Shown: positions 47,845-58,116 of the stretch, piece by piece
Layout of the letters: the number at the start of each line of letters is the position of its first letter
How positions within the stretch are numbered: position 1 is the stretch's first letter
NCBI RefSeq assembly: GCF_002799245.1
Contig: NZ_NEQV01000006.1
Span: 220,969-284,968 of the forward strand
DNA length: 64,000 nt
Origin: Stenotrophomonas maltophilia
Lineage (GTDB): Bacteria; Pseudomonadota; Gammaproteobacteria; Xanthomonadales; Xanthomonadaceae
Direction: 5' to 3'
Notes under the pieces: generated by a model
Seen by the model: the letters and a program-made list of their open reading frames with translations, nothing else
Told to the model about the DNA's origin: nothing
Database searches by the model: none
Made by a program: the position numbers and the translations under genes

Positions 47845-49625
47845 AGGTCCGCTCCAATGTTCAGGTACAGCTGGAACTGCGAATCCGGGTTGTTCAGGCC
47901 GTGCGCCACGTCGATGCGCACCGGGCCCACCGGCGATTTCCAGCGCACGCCGAAGCCGACGCCGGTATGCAGGTCGATGGTGTTGTCGAAGGCACTGCCG
48001 GTATCGACGAACACCGCCGCGCCCCAGGGGCCGCCATTGAAGTAGTGCTCGTACTCGGCTGAGCCGATCACCAGGTTCTTGGCGCCCAGTGCGTACTTGT
48101 CCGGCGCAGGCGTCCGCGGGCCGACCTCACGATAGGCGTAGCCACGAATGCTGCGGTCGCCGCCGGCGAAGTAGCGCAGGCTCGGTGGCATCGCCACCAG
48201 GTCGCTGGTCCAGGTGGTACCACCTTCGCCGCGCAGGATCAGGCGATTGCTCTGACCCACCGGGATGTACCAGCGCAACACGGCATTGGCCTGCACGAAG
48301 CTGGTGTCCGAGCCGGCGCCTTCGACGCCGGCACGCATCGTTGCGGTGCCGCTGATGCCCTTGCGCGGGAACAACTCGTCGTCGACGTTGACGTAGTCGG
48401 CAACCATCTGCGGGTACACCAGCGTCGAGGTGTTGTAGACGGCGTCGGTGAATTCAGTGCCGGAGGCATAGCGCCAGCGCTCGCGCAGCGCGTTGACCGA
48501 GGCGATCGCGGTCCAGTGCTCGTTGATCTCACCGCTGCGGCTGGCAATCAGCTTGAAGTTGCGCAGGTCGATGTAGTCGGTCTGTTCGTCGTACGCGCTG
48601 GCGGCGAAGGTGTACCAGCCATCGAGCCAGTTGAAGGCCGGGATGCGGTAGCTGGTGACCAGGCTCTTGCGCTTCTGCGCATAGTCCAGCTGCGTGTTCA
48701 TCTTGTGGCCGCGGTTGTTCAGGAACCGCCGCTCGATGCCGCCGCGCACACCCGGGCCGCTCTCGCTGCCGTAGCTCAGGCCGGCGGTGTAGATGGTGCG
48801 CTTGGCTCGGGTCAGCTTCACGTCCACCGGCACATCGCCGTTCTCGTCGGCCTCGTCCGGGCGCGGCTGGATGTCGATCACGCTGAAGTAGTCCAGCTTG
48901 GTCAACGACTGCCGCAGGCGGTCCAGCTTGCCTTCGTGGTAGTAGCTGCCCTGGTCCCAGTACACCAGCGGATCGAACAGCTTGTCGACGAAATAGTCCT
49001 GCTCGAAGCGCACCGGGCCCATGTTGTAGCGGCGGCCGCTGTCCCAGGTCAGATCGATGTCGGCGGCATTGTCGGCGCGGGTGATCTGCACCTGGCGCTG
49101 GGTGTAGTCGGCATCGAAGTAGCCACGCTCGGCCAGGCGCCGGGTGATGGTGATCTTGCTGGCTTCGTACTGGGTGTGCTCGAAGCGCTGGCCCTTGCGC
49201 GGCTTGAAGGCCGCCAGGTCGTCCTGAAGATACTGGTCGTACATCGCAGGGCCGGTGATGTCGATGTGCTCGCGGCGCACGGTCACCGGGCTGCCCTTGT
49301 CGACATGGATCAGGACGCGCACGTGTTCATCCTCGCGCGGCGCCTCGACCTTGATCACCGGGTTGTAGTACCCGAACGGTTCCAGTGCCTGGCGGGTCTG
49401 CCGCTCGGCCTGTGACAGCAGGTATTCCAGGCGCGATTCGCCCTGTTCCTTGCCGATCGTGTCGTACAGCGACAGCGATTCCTGGATGTTCTCGATGATT
49501 GCGGCGTCGTCGCCCTTGTCCAATCCCTTGATGTCCACCTTGTCGATGGTGCCGCGCGCGTGGGCCACGGTGGTGGCGGCCAGCGACAGGACCATCAGCG
49601 GCAGGGCGTATTTCTTTGGCTGCAT
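47841..49625 (-). CDS. tamA: Translocation and assembly module subunit TamA
   Basis: A 594-residue Omp85-family outer-membrane protein with a signal peptide (MQPKKYALPLMVLSLAATTVAHA), three POTRA domains (to about residue 270) and a 16-stranded barrel. The L6-loop motif appears as GGDRSIRGYAYREVGP and the final segment ends NIGADL. The start at 49625 is taken at the signal peptide. It forms a coupled operon with tamB downstream. Confidence 0.95.
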   Translation of the reverse strand: MQPKKYALPLMVLSLAATTVAHARGTIDKVDIKGLDKGDDAAIIENIQESLSLYDTIGKEQGESRLEYLLSQAERQTRQALEPFGYYNPVIKVEAPREDEHVRVLIHVDKGSPVTVRREHIDITGPAMYDQYLQDDLAAFKPRKGQRFEHTQYEASKITITRRLAERGYFDADYTQRQVQITRADNAADIDLTWDSGRRYNMGPVRFEQDYFVDKLFDPLVYWDQGSYYHEGKLDRLRQSLTKLDYFSVIDIQPRPDEADENGDVPVDVKLTRAKRTIYTAGLSYGSESGPGVRGGIERRFLNNRGHKMNTQLDYAQKRKSLVTSYRIPAFNWLDGWYTFAASAYDEQTDYIDLRNFKLIASRSGEINEHWTAIASVNALRERWRYASGTEFTDAVYNTSTLVYPQMVADYVNVDDELFPRKGISGTATMRAGVEGAGSDTSFVQANAVLRWYIPVGQSNRLILRGEGGTTWTSDLVAMPPSLRYFAGGDRSIRGYAYREVGPRTPAPDKYALGAKNLVIGSAEYEHYFNGGPWGAAVFVDTGSAFDNTIDLHTGVGFGVRWKSPVGPVRIDVAHGLNNPDSQFQLYLNIGADL

Positions 49626-49808
49626 GCGGCACAGCATACCGACCGGAGGTGACGATGCGAAATGCATCACGTCATTGGGGATCGGTTGTTAAGTTGCGGT
49701 CAAAATACGCGCCCTTGTGGCGATCATCGTGATCGCAGGCGAGGATGCCGGCATCGTGCGCGATGCCGGCAATGACCCCGATGGACATCCGCCGGCGCTG
49801 ACCCGGTG

Positions 49809-49832
49809 GTGCCGGCCGCTGGCCGGCACGAC
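49809..49832. repeat. TGCCGGCC/GGCCGGCA REP-like hairpin
   Basis: GTGCCGGCC-GCT-GGCCGGCAC lies just beyond the glyS stop codon. It has the same core as the hairpin at 25512 and may aid termination of the glyQ-glyS operon. Confidence 0.65.
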
Positions 49833-49843
49833 CGATACCGGCA

Positions 49844-51919
49844 TCAGCTCGACAGATGCTCGATCGCCGCCACCTTGCCCAGGCGCTCGCCCAGCATCGT
49901 CAGCAGCGCAAGGCGGTTGCCACGCAGCGCCGGATCCTCCGCATTGACCATCACCCCGTCGAAGAACGCATCGACCTGCGGACGCAGGCGCGCCAGGCGT
50001 GCCAGCACGGCCACGTAGTCCTTCTGGTGCAGGCTGGCGCCGGTGTCATCGATGGCCGCGGTGACCGCTTCGGCCAGCGCGCGTTCGGCATCCTCCTGCA
50101 GCAGCGCCGGGTCGATCTGGCCCGGAATGTCGCCTTCGGCCTTGCGCAGGATGTTGCGGATGCGCTTGTTGGCCGCAGCCAGTGCTTCGGCTTCCGGCAG
50201 CGCGGCGAAGGTGCCGATCGCATCCAGGCGACGGTCGAAGTCATGCAGCGAGGCCGGTTTCAGCTCGGCCACGGCGTTGAAGTGCGTGGCCGGCACGCCC
50301 TTGTCGCTGTAGTAGCCCTTCAGGCGGTCGAGGATGAAGTCGTACAGCTCGGCCACATCGGCCTGCACATTGCGCGTGGCCAGGCCGGCGTTGGCGCTGG
50401 CCAGCAGCGCGCGCAGGTCCAGCTCGAAGCCGCTTTCGATGATCGTGCGGGCCAGGCCCAGCGCATTGCGGCGCAGGGCGAACGGGTCCTTGTTGCCGGT
50501 CGGCTTCAGGCCAGCGGCGAAACCACCGGCCAGCGTGTCCACGCGCTCGGCGATCGCCAGCACCTTGCCCAGCGGCGACAGCGCGATGTCGTCACCACCG
50601 AAGCGCGGCTGGTAGGCCTCGTCGATGGCCAGCGCCACCTCTTCCGGTTCGCCACCGGTCACGGCGTAATGGCGGCCGGCGATGCCCTGCAGTTCCGGGA
50701 ACTCGTTGACCATGCGCGACTGCAGGTCGTTCTTGGCCAGCTGCGCGGCGCGCCTGGCCAGCGCCGGGTCCGCACCGACCTGCGGCGCGATCACCTCGGC
50801 CAGTGCCACCACGCGTGCCACCTTGTCGGCCACGCTGCCCAGCTTGGCCTGGTAGGTCACCGTCTTCAGGCCCTCGCCCATCGACGCCAGGCCCTGCTTC
50901 AGGTCTTCGTCGAAGAAGAACTTGGCATCGGCGAAGCGCGGGCGGATCACGCGCTCGTAGCCCTTGGCCACTTCGGCCACGTCCTTCGATTCGATGTTGG
51001 CGATGCCGATGAACTTCTCGGTCAGCTTGCCGCTGTCATCCAGCACCGGGAAGAACTTCTGGTTGATTTCCATCGTCTCGATCAGCGCTTCCTGCGGTAC
51101 CGCCAGGAACGCCCGCTCGAAGCTGCACAGCACCGCCGACGGCCACTCAACCAGGTTGACCACCTGCTCCAGGTTGTCCTCGGTGATGCGGGCGCTGCCG
51201 GCAGCCTTGGCCGCAGCGGCCTCGACCTCGGTGACGATGCGGGCGCGGCGCTCGCTCGGGTCGACCAGCACGAACGCGGCGCGCAGGGCTTCAACGTAGT
51301 CCTGCGGCTGTGCCAGCGACACAGCCTGGTCGTAGTGGAAACGATGGCCGCGGCTGACACGGCCGGCCTGCAGGCCGAACAGCTCGGCCTCGACCACATT
51401 GGCGCCGTGCAGCAGCACCAGCCAGTGCGCCGGGCGGGCAAAGCCCCAGGCGTGGTCACCCCAGCGCATCGGCTTGGGAATCGGCATCGCCGCAATCGCC
51501 TCGCGCAGGATCTCCGGCAGCAGGCTGGCGATGCTCGCGCCCGGCGTCACCGCGCGGTGCACGAAACGCTCACCCTTGTTGTCGGTGGTCTTCTCCAGCG
51601 TGGTCCAGTCGATCCCGGCCTTGGCGGCGAAGCCCTGCAGGGCCTTGGTCGGCTGGCCTTCGGCGTCCAGCGCGATGTTCAGGTACGGGCCCAGCACTTC
51701 GCTGTGCTGTTCGGGCTGCTCCAGGCCGACGCCCGGCAGCAGCACGGCCAGGCGGCGCGGGGTCGACAGCGGGCGCGCATCGCCCAGGTCCAGGGCGACG
51801 CCGCGCTTGCGCAGGCCTTCGACAACACCGTCGAAGAACGCCTGGGCCAGGCCCGGCAGCGCCTTGACCGGCAGTTCCTCGGTGCCCAGTTCGATCAGCA
51901 GGGGGGACAATTGGCTCAT
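49844..51919 (-). CDS. glyS: Glycyl-tRNA synthetase beta subunit
   Basis: A 691-residue beta subunit of the alpha2-beta2 glycyl-tRNA synthetase. It starts [21 protein letters not shown], the standard N-terminus, and has the HD-like and anticodon-binding C-terminal domains ([16 protein letters not shown]). It binds and positions tRNA-Gly. The gene is 86 bases after glyQ. Confidence 0.98.
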   Translation of the reverse strand: MSQLSPLLIELGTEELPVKALPGLAQAFFDGVVEGLRKRGVALDLGDARPLSTPRRLAVLLPGVGLEQPEQHSEVLGPYLNIALDAEGQPTKALQGFAAKAGIDWTTLEKTTDNKGERFVHRAVTPGASIASLLPEILREAIAAMPIPKPMRWGDHAWGFARPAHWLVLLHGANVVEAELFGLQAGRVSRGHRFHYDQAVSLAQPQDYVEALRAAFVLVDPSERRARIVTEVEAAAAKAAGSARITEDNLEQVVNLVEWPSAVLCSFERAFLAVPQEALIETMEINQKFFPVLDDSGKLTEKFIGIANIESKDVAEVAKGYERVIRPRFADAKFFFDEDLKQGLASMGEGLKTVTYQAKLGSVADKVARVVALAEVIAPQVGADPALARRAAQLAKNDLQSRMVNEFPELQGIAGRHYAVTGGEPEEVALAIDEAYQPRFGGDDIALSPLGKVLAIAERVDTLAGGFAAGLKPTGNKDPFALRRNALGLARTIIESGFELDLRALLASANAGLATRNVQADVAELYDFILDRLKGYYSDKGVPATHFNAVAELKPASLHDFDRRLDAIGTFAALPEAEALAAANKRIRNILRKAEGDIPGQIDPALLQEDAERALAEAVTAAIDDTGASLHQKDYVAVLARLARLRPQVDAFFDGVMVNAEDPALRGNRLALLTMLGERLGKVAAIEHLSS

Positions 51920-52005
51920 CGGTTCGATCCTGTGGTGGGGGCGCAGCGCGCAACGCGTCCGGCGCCCCGGGTAGTTGATGAAAAGCGGGTCGGTGCGGAG
52001 GGCGC

Positions 52006-52917
52006 TCAGGCCTTCTTCGCACCCGGGAAGCCCAGCTTCTCGCGCTGCTCGTAGTACGCCTTGGCCACTGCCTGGGCCAGCGCGCGCACGCGCAGGATGT
52101 AGCGCTGGCGCTCGGTCACGCTGATCGCGCGGCGCGCATCGAGCAGGTTGAAGGTGTGGCTGGCCTTCATCACCTGCTCGTAGGCCGGCAGCGGCAGGTT
52201 CACTTCCACCAGCTTCTGCGCTTCACGCTCGCAGGCGTCGAAGCGGTGGAACATTTCTTCCACGTCGGCGTATTCGAAGTTGTAGGTGCTCTGCTCCACC
52301 TCGTTCTGGTGGTAGACGTCGCCATAGGTCACCGGCTGGCCGTCCGGGCCATAGGTCCAGACCAGGTCATAGACGTTGTCGCAGTTCTGCAGGTACATGC
52401 ACAGGCGCTCGAGACCATAGGTGATCTCGCCCAGCACCGGGCGGCACTCCAGGCCACCGGCCTGCTGGAAGTAGGTGAACTGGGTCACTTCCATGCCGTT
52501 GAGCCAGACTTCCCAGCCCAGGCCCCAGGCGCCCAGCGTCGGCGATTCCCAGTTGTCCTCGACGAAGCGCAGGTCGTGCACCAGCGGATCAATGCCCAGT
52601 GCCTTCAGCGAGTCCAGGTACAGCTGCTGGATGTTGTCCGGCGCCGGCTTCATCGCTACCTGGTACTGGTAGTAGCGCTGCAGGCGGTTCGGGTTTTCGC
52701 CGTAGCGGCCATCGGTCGGGCGGCGCGAGGGCTGCACGTAGGCCGCGTTCCAGCTTTCCGGACCGATCGCACGCAGGAAGGTGGCCGGATGGAAGGTACC
52801 GGCGCCCACCTCCAGGTCGAGCGGCTGGATGAGCACGCAGCCCTGCTGGGCCCAGAACTGGTTCAGGGTCTGGATCAGGCCCTGGAAAGTGATCGGAACG
52901 GTCGGGGTCGCGGACAT
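52006..52917 (-). CDS. glyQ: Glycyl-tRNA synthetase alpha subunit
   Basis: A 303-residue class II catalytic subunit. It contains [24 protein letters not shown], the glycyl-adenylate site [17 protein letters not shown] and the alpha-subunit signature [14 protein letters not shown]. The start at 52917 matches the family; the 78 codons upstream are shadow sequence. It has a likely own promoter 34-39 bases upstream. Confidence 0.98.
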   Translation of the reverse strand: MSATPTVPITFQGLIQTLNQFWAQQGCVLIQPLDLEVGAGTFHPATFLRAIGPESWNAAYVQPSRRPTDGRYGENPNRLQRYYQYQVAMKPAPDNIQQLYLDSLKALGIDPLVHDLRFVEDNWESPTLGAWGLGWEVWLNGMEVTQFTYFQQAGGLECRPVLGEITYGLERLCMYLQNCDNVYDLVWTYGPDGQPVTYGDVYHQNEVEQSTYNFEYADVEEMFHRFDACEREAQKLVEVNLPLPAYEQVMKASHTFNLLDARRAISVTERQRYILRVRALAQAVAKAYYEQREKLGFPGAKKA

Positions 52918-52950
52918 GCGTACGAGTCTTGGCCGGCAAGGGGGTGCGCT

Positions 52951-52956
52951 AGTATA
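52951..52956 (-). promoter_or_regulatory. Likely -10 element of glyQ, overlapping one for the divergent ATPase gene
   Basis: TATACT on the minus strand lies 34 bases from the glyQ start; the -35 region is weak. On the plus strand TATAAC (52953-52958) with TTGGCC (52929-52934) and an 18-base spacer could serve the gspE-like gene. The two promoters would compete for the same site. Confidence 0.4.
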
Positions 52957-53000
52957 ACGGCCGACCTGCGGGGCATTCCGTACCCGCGAGGAGCAGGCAG

Positions 53001-54836
53001 ATGGAACATCGGCTGCCGGTGGGCACGCCCGGCGAGCCAGGCGGGGTCCCGCTGCCGTGGGGCCGCCTGCATTTCGAACAGGTGGGTGCGGCGCTGCTGG
53101 CCGACGGCCTGGTCGCCGAGCATGAAGGCGAGCGCATGCGGTTTTCCGCACAGGGCGCGCGCAATGCCAGTGAAGTGCACCCGCTGGTGCTGCTGTCCAA
53201 CCTCAAGCTGGCCGCCCGCGACGGGGGCGAACTGACCCTGGAACGCCTGACCGAGTGGTTGGCGCGGCGTACCGGCAGCCGCTACCTGCGCATCGATCCG
53301 ACCCGGGTCGACGTCGCTGCCGTCACCGCGCTGGTCTCCCACGCCTATGCCCGTCGCCACCGCTTCCTGCCGCTGGCGGTGGATGCCGAACGGGTGCTGG
53401 TGGCCACCAGCGAGCCGCTGGTGCAGGAGTGGCGCCGCGACCTGCAACACCTGACCCGCCGCAGCATCGAGCTGGCGGTGGTCAATCCGCTGGACCTGCA
53501 CCGCTACACCATGGAGTTCTACGGGGTGACCCGCTCGGTGCGTGGCGCGCGCGGCGACGTCCGCGGCGAAGCCAGCACCACCCTGCCCAGCTTCGAACAG
53601 CTGGTCGAGCTGGGCCGCACCGGCGACGTCAATGCCGATGATCAGCACATCGTGCACATCGTCGATTGGCTGCTGCAGTACGCCTACGAACAGCGCGCCT
53701 CGGACATCCACCTGGAACCCCGCCGCGAGATGGGGCGCATGCGCTTCCGCATCGACGGCGTGCTGCACAAGGTGTTCGAGGTGCCACCGGCGGTGATGAC
53801 CGCCGTGGTCAGCCGCATCAAGGTGCTTGGCCGCATGGACCTGGCCGAACGCCGGCGCCCGCAGGACGGCCGCATCAAGACCCGCTCGCCGGGCGGCCGC
53901 GAAGTCGAGATGCGCCTGTCGACCATGCCCACCGCCTTCGGCGAGAAGTGCGTGATGCGCATCTTCGACCCCGATGCCGCCTTCAAGAGCATCGACCAGC
54001 TCGGTTTCAGCCCGCAGGAGGCCGCCGGCTGGAATGCGCTGGTCGAACGCCCGCACGGCATCGTGCTGGTTACCGGCCCGACCGGCTCTGGCAAGACCAC
54101 CACCCTGTATTCGACGCTGAAGCGACTGGCGACGCCGGACGTGAACGTGTGCACGGTGGAGGACCCGATCGAGATGATCGCGCCCGAGTTCAACCAGATG
54201 CAGGTGCAGACCAATATCGACCTGGACTTCGCCAGCGGCGTGCGCACCCTGCTGCGGCAGGACCCGGACATCATCATGATCGGTGAGATCCGCGATCTGG
54301 AAACCGCGCAGATGGCGGTGCAGGCCTCGCTGACCGGGCACCTGGTGCTGTCCACCCTGCATACCAACGACGCGCCGTCGGCGGTCACCCGCCTGCTCGA
54401 CCTGGGCGTACCGCATTACCTGCTGGCCAGCACCCTCAACGGCATCCTCGCCCAGCGCCTGGTGCGCACGCTGTGCCCGCACTGCAAGCAGCCGCACAGC
54501 CTCGGCGCGGCCGATTGGGCGGTGCTGGCTGATAGCCAGGCTGCATATCCAGATGCCGCCACGCCCTGTCGGCCGGTCGGTTGCCTGGAGTGCCGGCGCA
54601 CCGGATTCTTCGGCCGCATCGGCCTGTATGAGTTGCTGCCATTGGGCTCGCGGCTGCGCGGGCAGATCCGCGCCGACATGGATCTGGCCGGCTTCACCCG
54701 TGCCGCACGTGCTGAAGGATTGCGAACCCTGCGCCAGGCCGGGCTTGAAAAGGTGGCGCAGGGGCTGACTACAATCGAGGAAGTCCTGTCAGTCCTGCCG
54801 CCCCCGGATGAACCCAGCGCCCTTCCTGATCCTTGA
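53001..54836 (+). CDS. GspE/PilB-family secretion or pilus ATPase
   Basis: A 611-residue type II secretion / type IV pilus hexameric ATPase. An N-terminal GspE_N domain spans about 80-160. The ATPase core has Walker [10 protein letters not shown] at 359-367, the Asp box CTVEDPIEM, Walker [17 protein letters not shown] and the His box [16 protein letters not shown]. The zinc module has two CxxC pairs, C492/C495 and C528/C531. No other type II secretion or pilus gene is in the window, so this is a detached copy whose system is elsewhere. Its 3' end overlaps the amidotransferase gene by 29 bases. Confidence 0.92.
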   Translation: MEHRLPVGTPGEPGGVPLPWGRLHFEQVGAALLADGLVAEHEGERMRFSAQGARNASEVHPLVLLSNLKLAARDGGELTLERLTEWLARRTGSRYLRIDPTRVDVAAVTALVSHAYARRHRFLPLAVDAERVLVATSEPLVQEWRRDLQHLTRRSIELAVVNPLDLHRYTMEFYGVTRSVRGARGDVRGEASTTLPSFEQLVELGRTGDVNADDQHIVHIVDWLLQYAYEQRASDIHLEPRREMGRMRFRIDGVLHKVFEVPPAVMTAVVSRIKVLGRMDLAERRRPQDGRIKTRSPGGREVEMRLSTMPTAFGEKCVMRIFDPDAAFKSIDQLGFSPQEAAGWNALVERPHGIVLVTGPTGSGKTTTLYSTLKRLATPDVNVCTVEDPIEMIAPEFNQMQVQTNIDLDFASGVRTLLRQDPDIIMIGEIRDLETAQMAVQASLTGHLVLSTLHTNDAPSAVTRLLDLGVPHYLLASTLNGILAQRLVRTLCPHCKQPHSLGAADWAVLADSQAAYPDAATPCRPVGCLECRRTGFFGRIGLYELLPLGSRLRGQIRADMDLAGFTRAARAEGLRTLRQAGLEKVAQGLTTIEEVLSVLPPPDEPSALPDP

Positions 54837-55554
54837 AACCGGTCGCCCGGTGCCATCACTGCGCCGCTACGGGCGCTTCCCGCACTGGATCCGGGTTGCC
54901 GCCGGGCTGGAAGAACACGAAACGGTGGTGGTGGACGTCGAGCACGGCGGCCTCCTGCCCGACGCGGGCGACTACGCCGGAGTGCTGGTGACCGGCTCGG
55001 CCGCCTTCGTCACCGACCACGCCGAATGGAGCGAACGCAGCGCGGCATGGCTGCGCCAGGTCGCCCACGATGGCGTGCCGGTGTTCGGCATCTGCTACGG
55101 CCACCAGCTGCTGGCCCATGCGCTGGGCGGTGAGGTGGCCTACAACCCGGCCGGGCGCGAGTCCGGCACGATCGAACTGGAGCTGCAGCCGCAGGCCGCG
55201 CAGGACCCGCTGTTCCAGGGCCTGCCGCAGCATTTCGCCGCCCACGCCACCCATCTGCAGACCGTGCTGCGCGCGCCCGACGGGGCCGAGGTACTGGCCC
55301 GTTCGCCGCTGGACGGCTGCCACGCCTTCCGCTGGGGCCGCCAGGCCTGGGGCGTGCAGTTCCATCCGGAGTTCGCCACCCACCACATGCGTGGCTACGT
55401 CCGCGCCCGCGCCGACTGCATCGGCCGCCACGGCGGCTGCGCCCGCAGCATCGAGCGCGCGGTCAGCGCCGCGCCGCTGGCCCGCCAGCTGTTGCGGCGC
55501 TTCGTCCGCCAGGCGCGGTTGTCTTCAGCCCAGCCGGCGGCAAAACAGGGATAA
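54808..55554 (+). CDS. Class I glutamine amidotransferase-like protein
   Basis: A 248-residue protein starting [22 protein letters not shown], with the nucleophile elbow GICYGHQLLAHALGG (Cys near residue 96) and the catalytic His-x-Glu in GVQFHPEF. It is similar to stand-alone GuaA-like amidotransferases of unknown acceptor (YfeJ group). Its first 29 bases overlap the end of the ATPase gene in another frame, so the two are probably translationally coupled. Confidence 0.88.
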   Translation: MNPAPFLILETGRPVPSLRRYGRFPHWIRVAAGLEEHETVVVDVEHGGLLPDAGDYAGVLVTGSAAFVTDHAEWSERSAAWLRQVAHDGVPVFGICYGHQLLAHALGGEVAYNPAGRESGTIELELQPQAAQDPLFQGLPQHFAAHATHLQTVLRAPDGAEVLARSPLDGCHAFRWGRQAWGVQFHPEFATHHMRGYVRARADCIGRHGGCARSIERAVSAAPLARQLLRRFVRQARLSSAQPAAKQG

Positions 55555-55597
55555 TCGGCGGCACGGGCAGCCGCCCGGCCCCTCCTGTCCTTCCCGG

Positions 55598-56515
55598 ATG
55601 TCCATGAAAGAGATTCGCAAGCTGCCGGCTTCGGCGGGCGCCCAGTGGTTGCTGGATACGTTCTCCCTGTACCGGCGTGCGCCGCTGCAGCTGGCCCGGA
55701 TCGGCCTGGTCTGGCTGCTGGTGAGCTGGGTGGTCACGCTGTTGTCGACGCTGATTCCCGGCGCCGCCGGCATGGCCGTGCAGCTGATGACCCTGGCCAT
55801 CTCGCCGATCATGTTCGGCGGCATGCTGTATGCCGTGGGCGAGATCGACGAAGGCCGCCCGGGCCTGGCCTCGCACCTGCTGCAGCCGATCCGCGACCAC
55901 CGCGTCAGCCACCTGCTGGTGCCGCTGGCGATCCAGGTGCTCGCGGTGCTGCTGCTGGGCGCGCTGCTGTTCCTGATGATCGGCCGCGAGGGCTTCACCG
56001 CCTTCAGCGAGGTCATGACCAAGATGGAAGAGATCAGCCGCAGTGGCCAGCAGATCAAGCCGGACGACGCGGCGGCGCTGGTCGCCAACCTGCCGGCCAA
56101 GCGCATCGCGCTGTGGATGCTGCTGGTGTTCCTCAGTGCGGTCGCGCTGTCGCTGGCGATGTTCACCCAGCCGGCGCTGGTGGTGTTCGACAAGCAGAGC
56201 GGCATGCACGCGCTGCGCCTGAGCCTGCAGGGCTGCATCGAGAACATCGGCGCCATGATCGTGTTCGCCGCACTGGGCCTGATCGCCGCGTTCTGCATGT
56301 ACATCCTGTTCGTGATCGTGATCCAGATCGCGATGCTGATGGGTGGCCCGCTGGCCGCGGCCTTCATCGCCCAGCTGGTGCTGACCACGGTGCTGATGCC
56401 GCTGTATGTCGGCGCCGTCTACGCCGCCTGGAAGCAGATGTTCGTGCATCGCGGCAGCCGCGCAGTGCCGCCGATCCCGACCACCCCGACCTCGAGCGAC
56501 ATCTTCCACGCCTGA
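55598..56515 (+). CDS. BPSS1780 family membrane protein
   Basis: A 305-residue integral membrane protein with about six hydrophobic segments. It matches the BPSS1780 (DUF2189-like) family, with MKEIRKLPASAGAQWLLDTFSLYRRAPLQL at the N-terminus and GGMLYAVGEIDEGRP between helices. Function is unknown. A second ATG two codons in (55604) is also possible. The gene ends next to a long terminator shared with tatC. Confidence 0.85.
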   Translation: MSMKEIRKLPASAGAQWLLDTFSLYRRAPLQLARIGLVWLLVSWVVTLLSTLIPGAAGMAVQLMTLAISPIMFGGMLYAVGEIDEGRPGLASHLLQPIRDHRVSHLLVPLAIQVLAVLLLGALLFLMIGREGFTAFSEVMTKMEEISRSGQQIKPDDAAALVANLPAKRIALWMLLVFLSAVALSLAMFTQPALVVFDKQSGMHALRLSLQGCIENIGAMIVFAALGLIAAFCMYILFVIVIQIAMLMGGPLAAAFIAQLVLTTVLMPLYVGAVYAAWKQMFVHRGSRAVPPIPTTPTSSDIFHA

Positions 56516-56518
56516 CAG

Positions 56519-56593
56519 AAAAAGGGGACGGAGGGGATTAAGTCGTTAGCGGCACAGTGGCACAAACGACTTAATCCCCTCCGTCCCCTTTTT
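56519..56593. terminator. Bidirectional terminator with perfect 29-bp stem
   Basis: Left arm 56519-56547 (AAAAAGGGGACGGAGGGG...) pairs perfectly with 56565-56593, around a 17-base loop. An A run on one side and a T run on the other allow termination in both directions. The right arm reaches the last T of the tatC stop codon region, so it lies immediately after tatC. Confidence 0.88.
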
Positions 56594-57343
56594 TCAGGCG
56601 GCGGGCTTCTTTACTACTGACGACGGCACCAGCCAGCGGGCGGCGTGGATGCCCAGCTCGTACAGCAGGCACATCGGGATCGCCAGCATCAGCTGCGAGA
56701 CCACGTCCGGTGGGGTCAGCACCGCCGCCAGCACGAAGATGCCGACGATCGCGTAACCACGGCCTTCCTTGAACTGCTGCGGCGTCACCCAGCCCAGCAG
56801 CACCAGGATCACCATCGCCACCGGCAGTTCGAAACTGCCGCCGAAGGCGAAGAAGATCGCCAGCACGAAATCCAGGTAGGCATTCGCATCCGGCGTGATC
56901 GCAATCACGTCCGGGCTGAAGGTGGTCAGGAAATGAAACACCGCCGGCAGCACCAGGAAGTAGGCGAAGGCGCAGCCGGTGTAGAACAGCAGCACCGACG
57001 ACACCAGCAACGGCACCGCCAGGCGCTTCTCACGCGCATACAGGCCCGGCGCGACGAAGGCCCACAGCTGGTACAGCAGCCACGGCACCGCCACGAACAA
57101 GGCAACGAAGAAGGTCAGCTTCAACGGCGCGAAGAAGGCACCGGCAGGATTGGTCGCGATCATCGTCTGCCCGTTGGGCAGCTGCGAGACCAGCGGTTCG
57201 GCCAGGGCGTTGTACAGCTTCTGGGTGAACGGCAGCAGCGCCAGCAGCGCTACACCCAGGCCCAGCAACGCGCGCACCAGTCGCCCGCGCAGTTCCACCA
57301 GATGCTCGACCAGCGAGCTTTCGCCGAAATCCTGTTCACTCAT
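56594..57343 (-). CDS. tatC: Sec-independent protein translocase TatC
   Basis: A 249-residue multi-helix core of the twin-arginine translocase that binds signal peptides. It has [28 protein letters not shown] at the N-terminus and [24 protein letters not shown] mid-protein, with six helices. It overlaps the tatB stop codon by 4 bases. Confidence 0.97.
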   Translation of the reverse strand: MSEQDFGESSLVEHLVELRGRLVRALLGLGVALLALLPFTQKLYNALAEPLVSQLPNGQTMIATNPAGAFFAPLKLTFFVALFVAVPWLLYQLWAFVAPGLYAREKRLAVPLLVSSVLLFYTGCAFAYFLVLPAVFHFLTTFSPDVIAITPDANAYLDFVLAIFFAFGGSFELPVAMVILVLLGWVTPQQFKEGRGYAIVGIFVLAAVLTPPDVVSQLMLAIPMCLLYELGIHAARWLVPSSVVKKPAA

Positions 57344-57798
57344 GGCTGGCGCTCCGTGCTCTGCGGCGGCGGCGCACCGGCTTCAGGGGTTGTCGCCGGC
57401 GTCGGCTGGGGAGCAACGCTCTCCTGTACCGGTGCATCGGCATGGGGCAGGTCGCTCATATGCGGCGGAAGATCCGCAGGCGCCGGTGCGCGTACCTCCT
57501 GCGCCAGCGTATCGCCCTGCTGCTGCGCCTCCTGCGCTTCGCGACGGATCGCTTCGCCGCTGGCGCGCAGCTGGTTCTCGGTGTCCTGCATGCCCTGGCG
57601 CACGTCCTGCATCTGCCGCTTGATCTCCTCGGCCTGCAGTTCGCGTTCCAGTTCCTGTTTCACCGAGTCCCACTGATTGCGGGCACGACGCACCCACAGG
57701 CCGGCGAAGCGGGCCGCCTTGGGCAGGCGCTCTGGACCGAGCACCACCAAGGCGACCACCGCGATCACCAGCAGTTCGCTGAAGCCGATATCAAACAC
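57340..57798 (-). CDS. tatB: Sec-independent protein translocase TatB
   Basis: A 152-residue protein with one N-terminal helix ([26 protein letters not shown]), an amphipathic helix and a long acidic, proline-rich tail ([12 protein letters not shown]...). It works with TatC in signal-peptide recognition. It is the middle gene of tatA-tatB-tatC, 15 bases after tatA. Confidence 0.95.
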   Translation of the reverse strand: MFDIGFSELLVIAVVALVVLGPERLPKAARFAGLWVRRARNQWDSVKQELERELQAEEIKRQMQDVRQGMQDTENQLRASGEAIRREAQEAQQQGDTLAQEVRAPAPADLPPHMSDLPHADAPVQESVAPQPTPATTPEAGAPPPQSTERQP

Positions 57799-57813
57799 CG
57801 CGACCGCTCCGGA

Positions 57814-58041
57814 TCAGCGAGGGGTGCGGTCGTGCTCGTCCTGCGCGGTGCGCGAGGCGTCCTGGCTGCGCGACTCGTCGCCCAGCTGCGCGTTCGGCTT
57901 GTCGTCGTCGCGCATGCCCTTCTTGAATTCCTTGACCGCCGAGCCGAGGTCCTTGGCGCCACTGGTCAGGCGCTTGGTGCCGAACACCAGCAGAACGATT
58001 GCCAGCACGACCAACCAATGCCAGATGCTGAAACTGCCCAT
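57814..58041 (-). CDS. tatA: Sec-independent protein translocase TatA
   Basis: A 75-residue pore-forming subunit with [25 protein letters not shown], an amphipathic helix and a charged tail. The ATG at 58041 is preferred to 58080 because TatA proteins start MGSFSIWHW. It is the first gene of the tat operon, which runs to the terminator at 56519-56593. Confidence 0.96.
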   Translation of the reverse strand: MGSFSIWHWLVVLAIVLLVFGTKRLTSGAKDLGSAVKEFKKGMRDDDKPNAQLGDESRSQDASRTAQDEHDRTPR

Positions 58042-58116
58042 AAAGACGCTCGTTACGTTAGTGATCAGGCTGTCGAGCATAGCGCACCGGCTGTTAGCCG
58101 GCGCGCGTGACGAAAG

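Noticed and set aside
49856..52054. Open frame of 732 codons antisense to glyS, and similar long antisense frames (238-1593, 2707-4203, 37981-39999, 43879-46836)
   Set aside because: High G+C makes long mirror frames common. Their products are rich in Arg, His, Gln and Ala without domains, while the opposite strand encodes clear conserved proteins.
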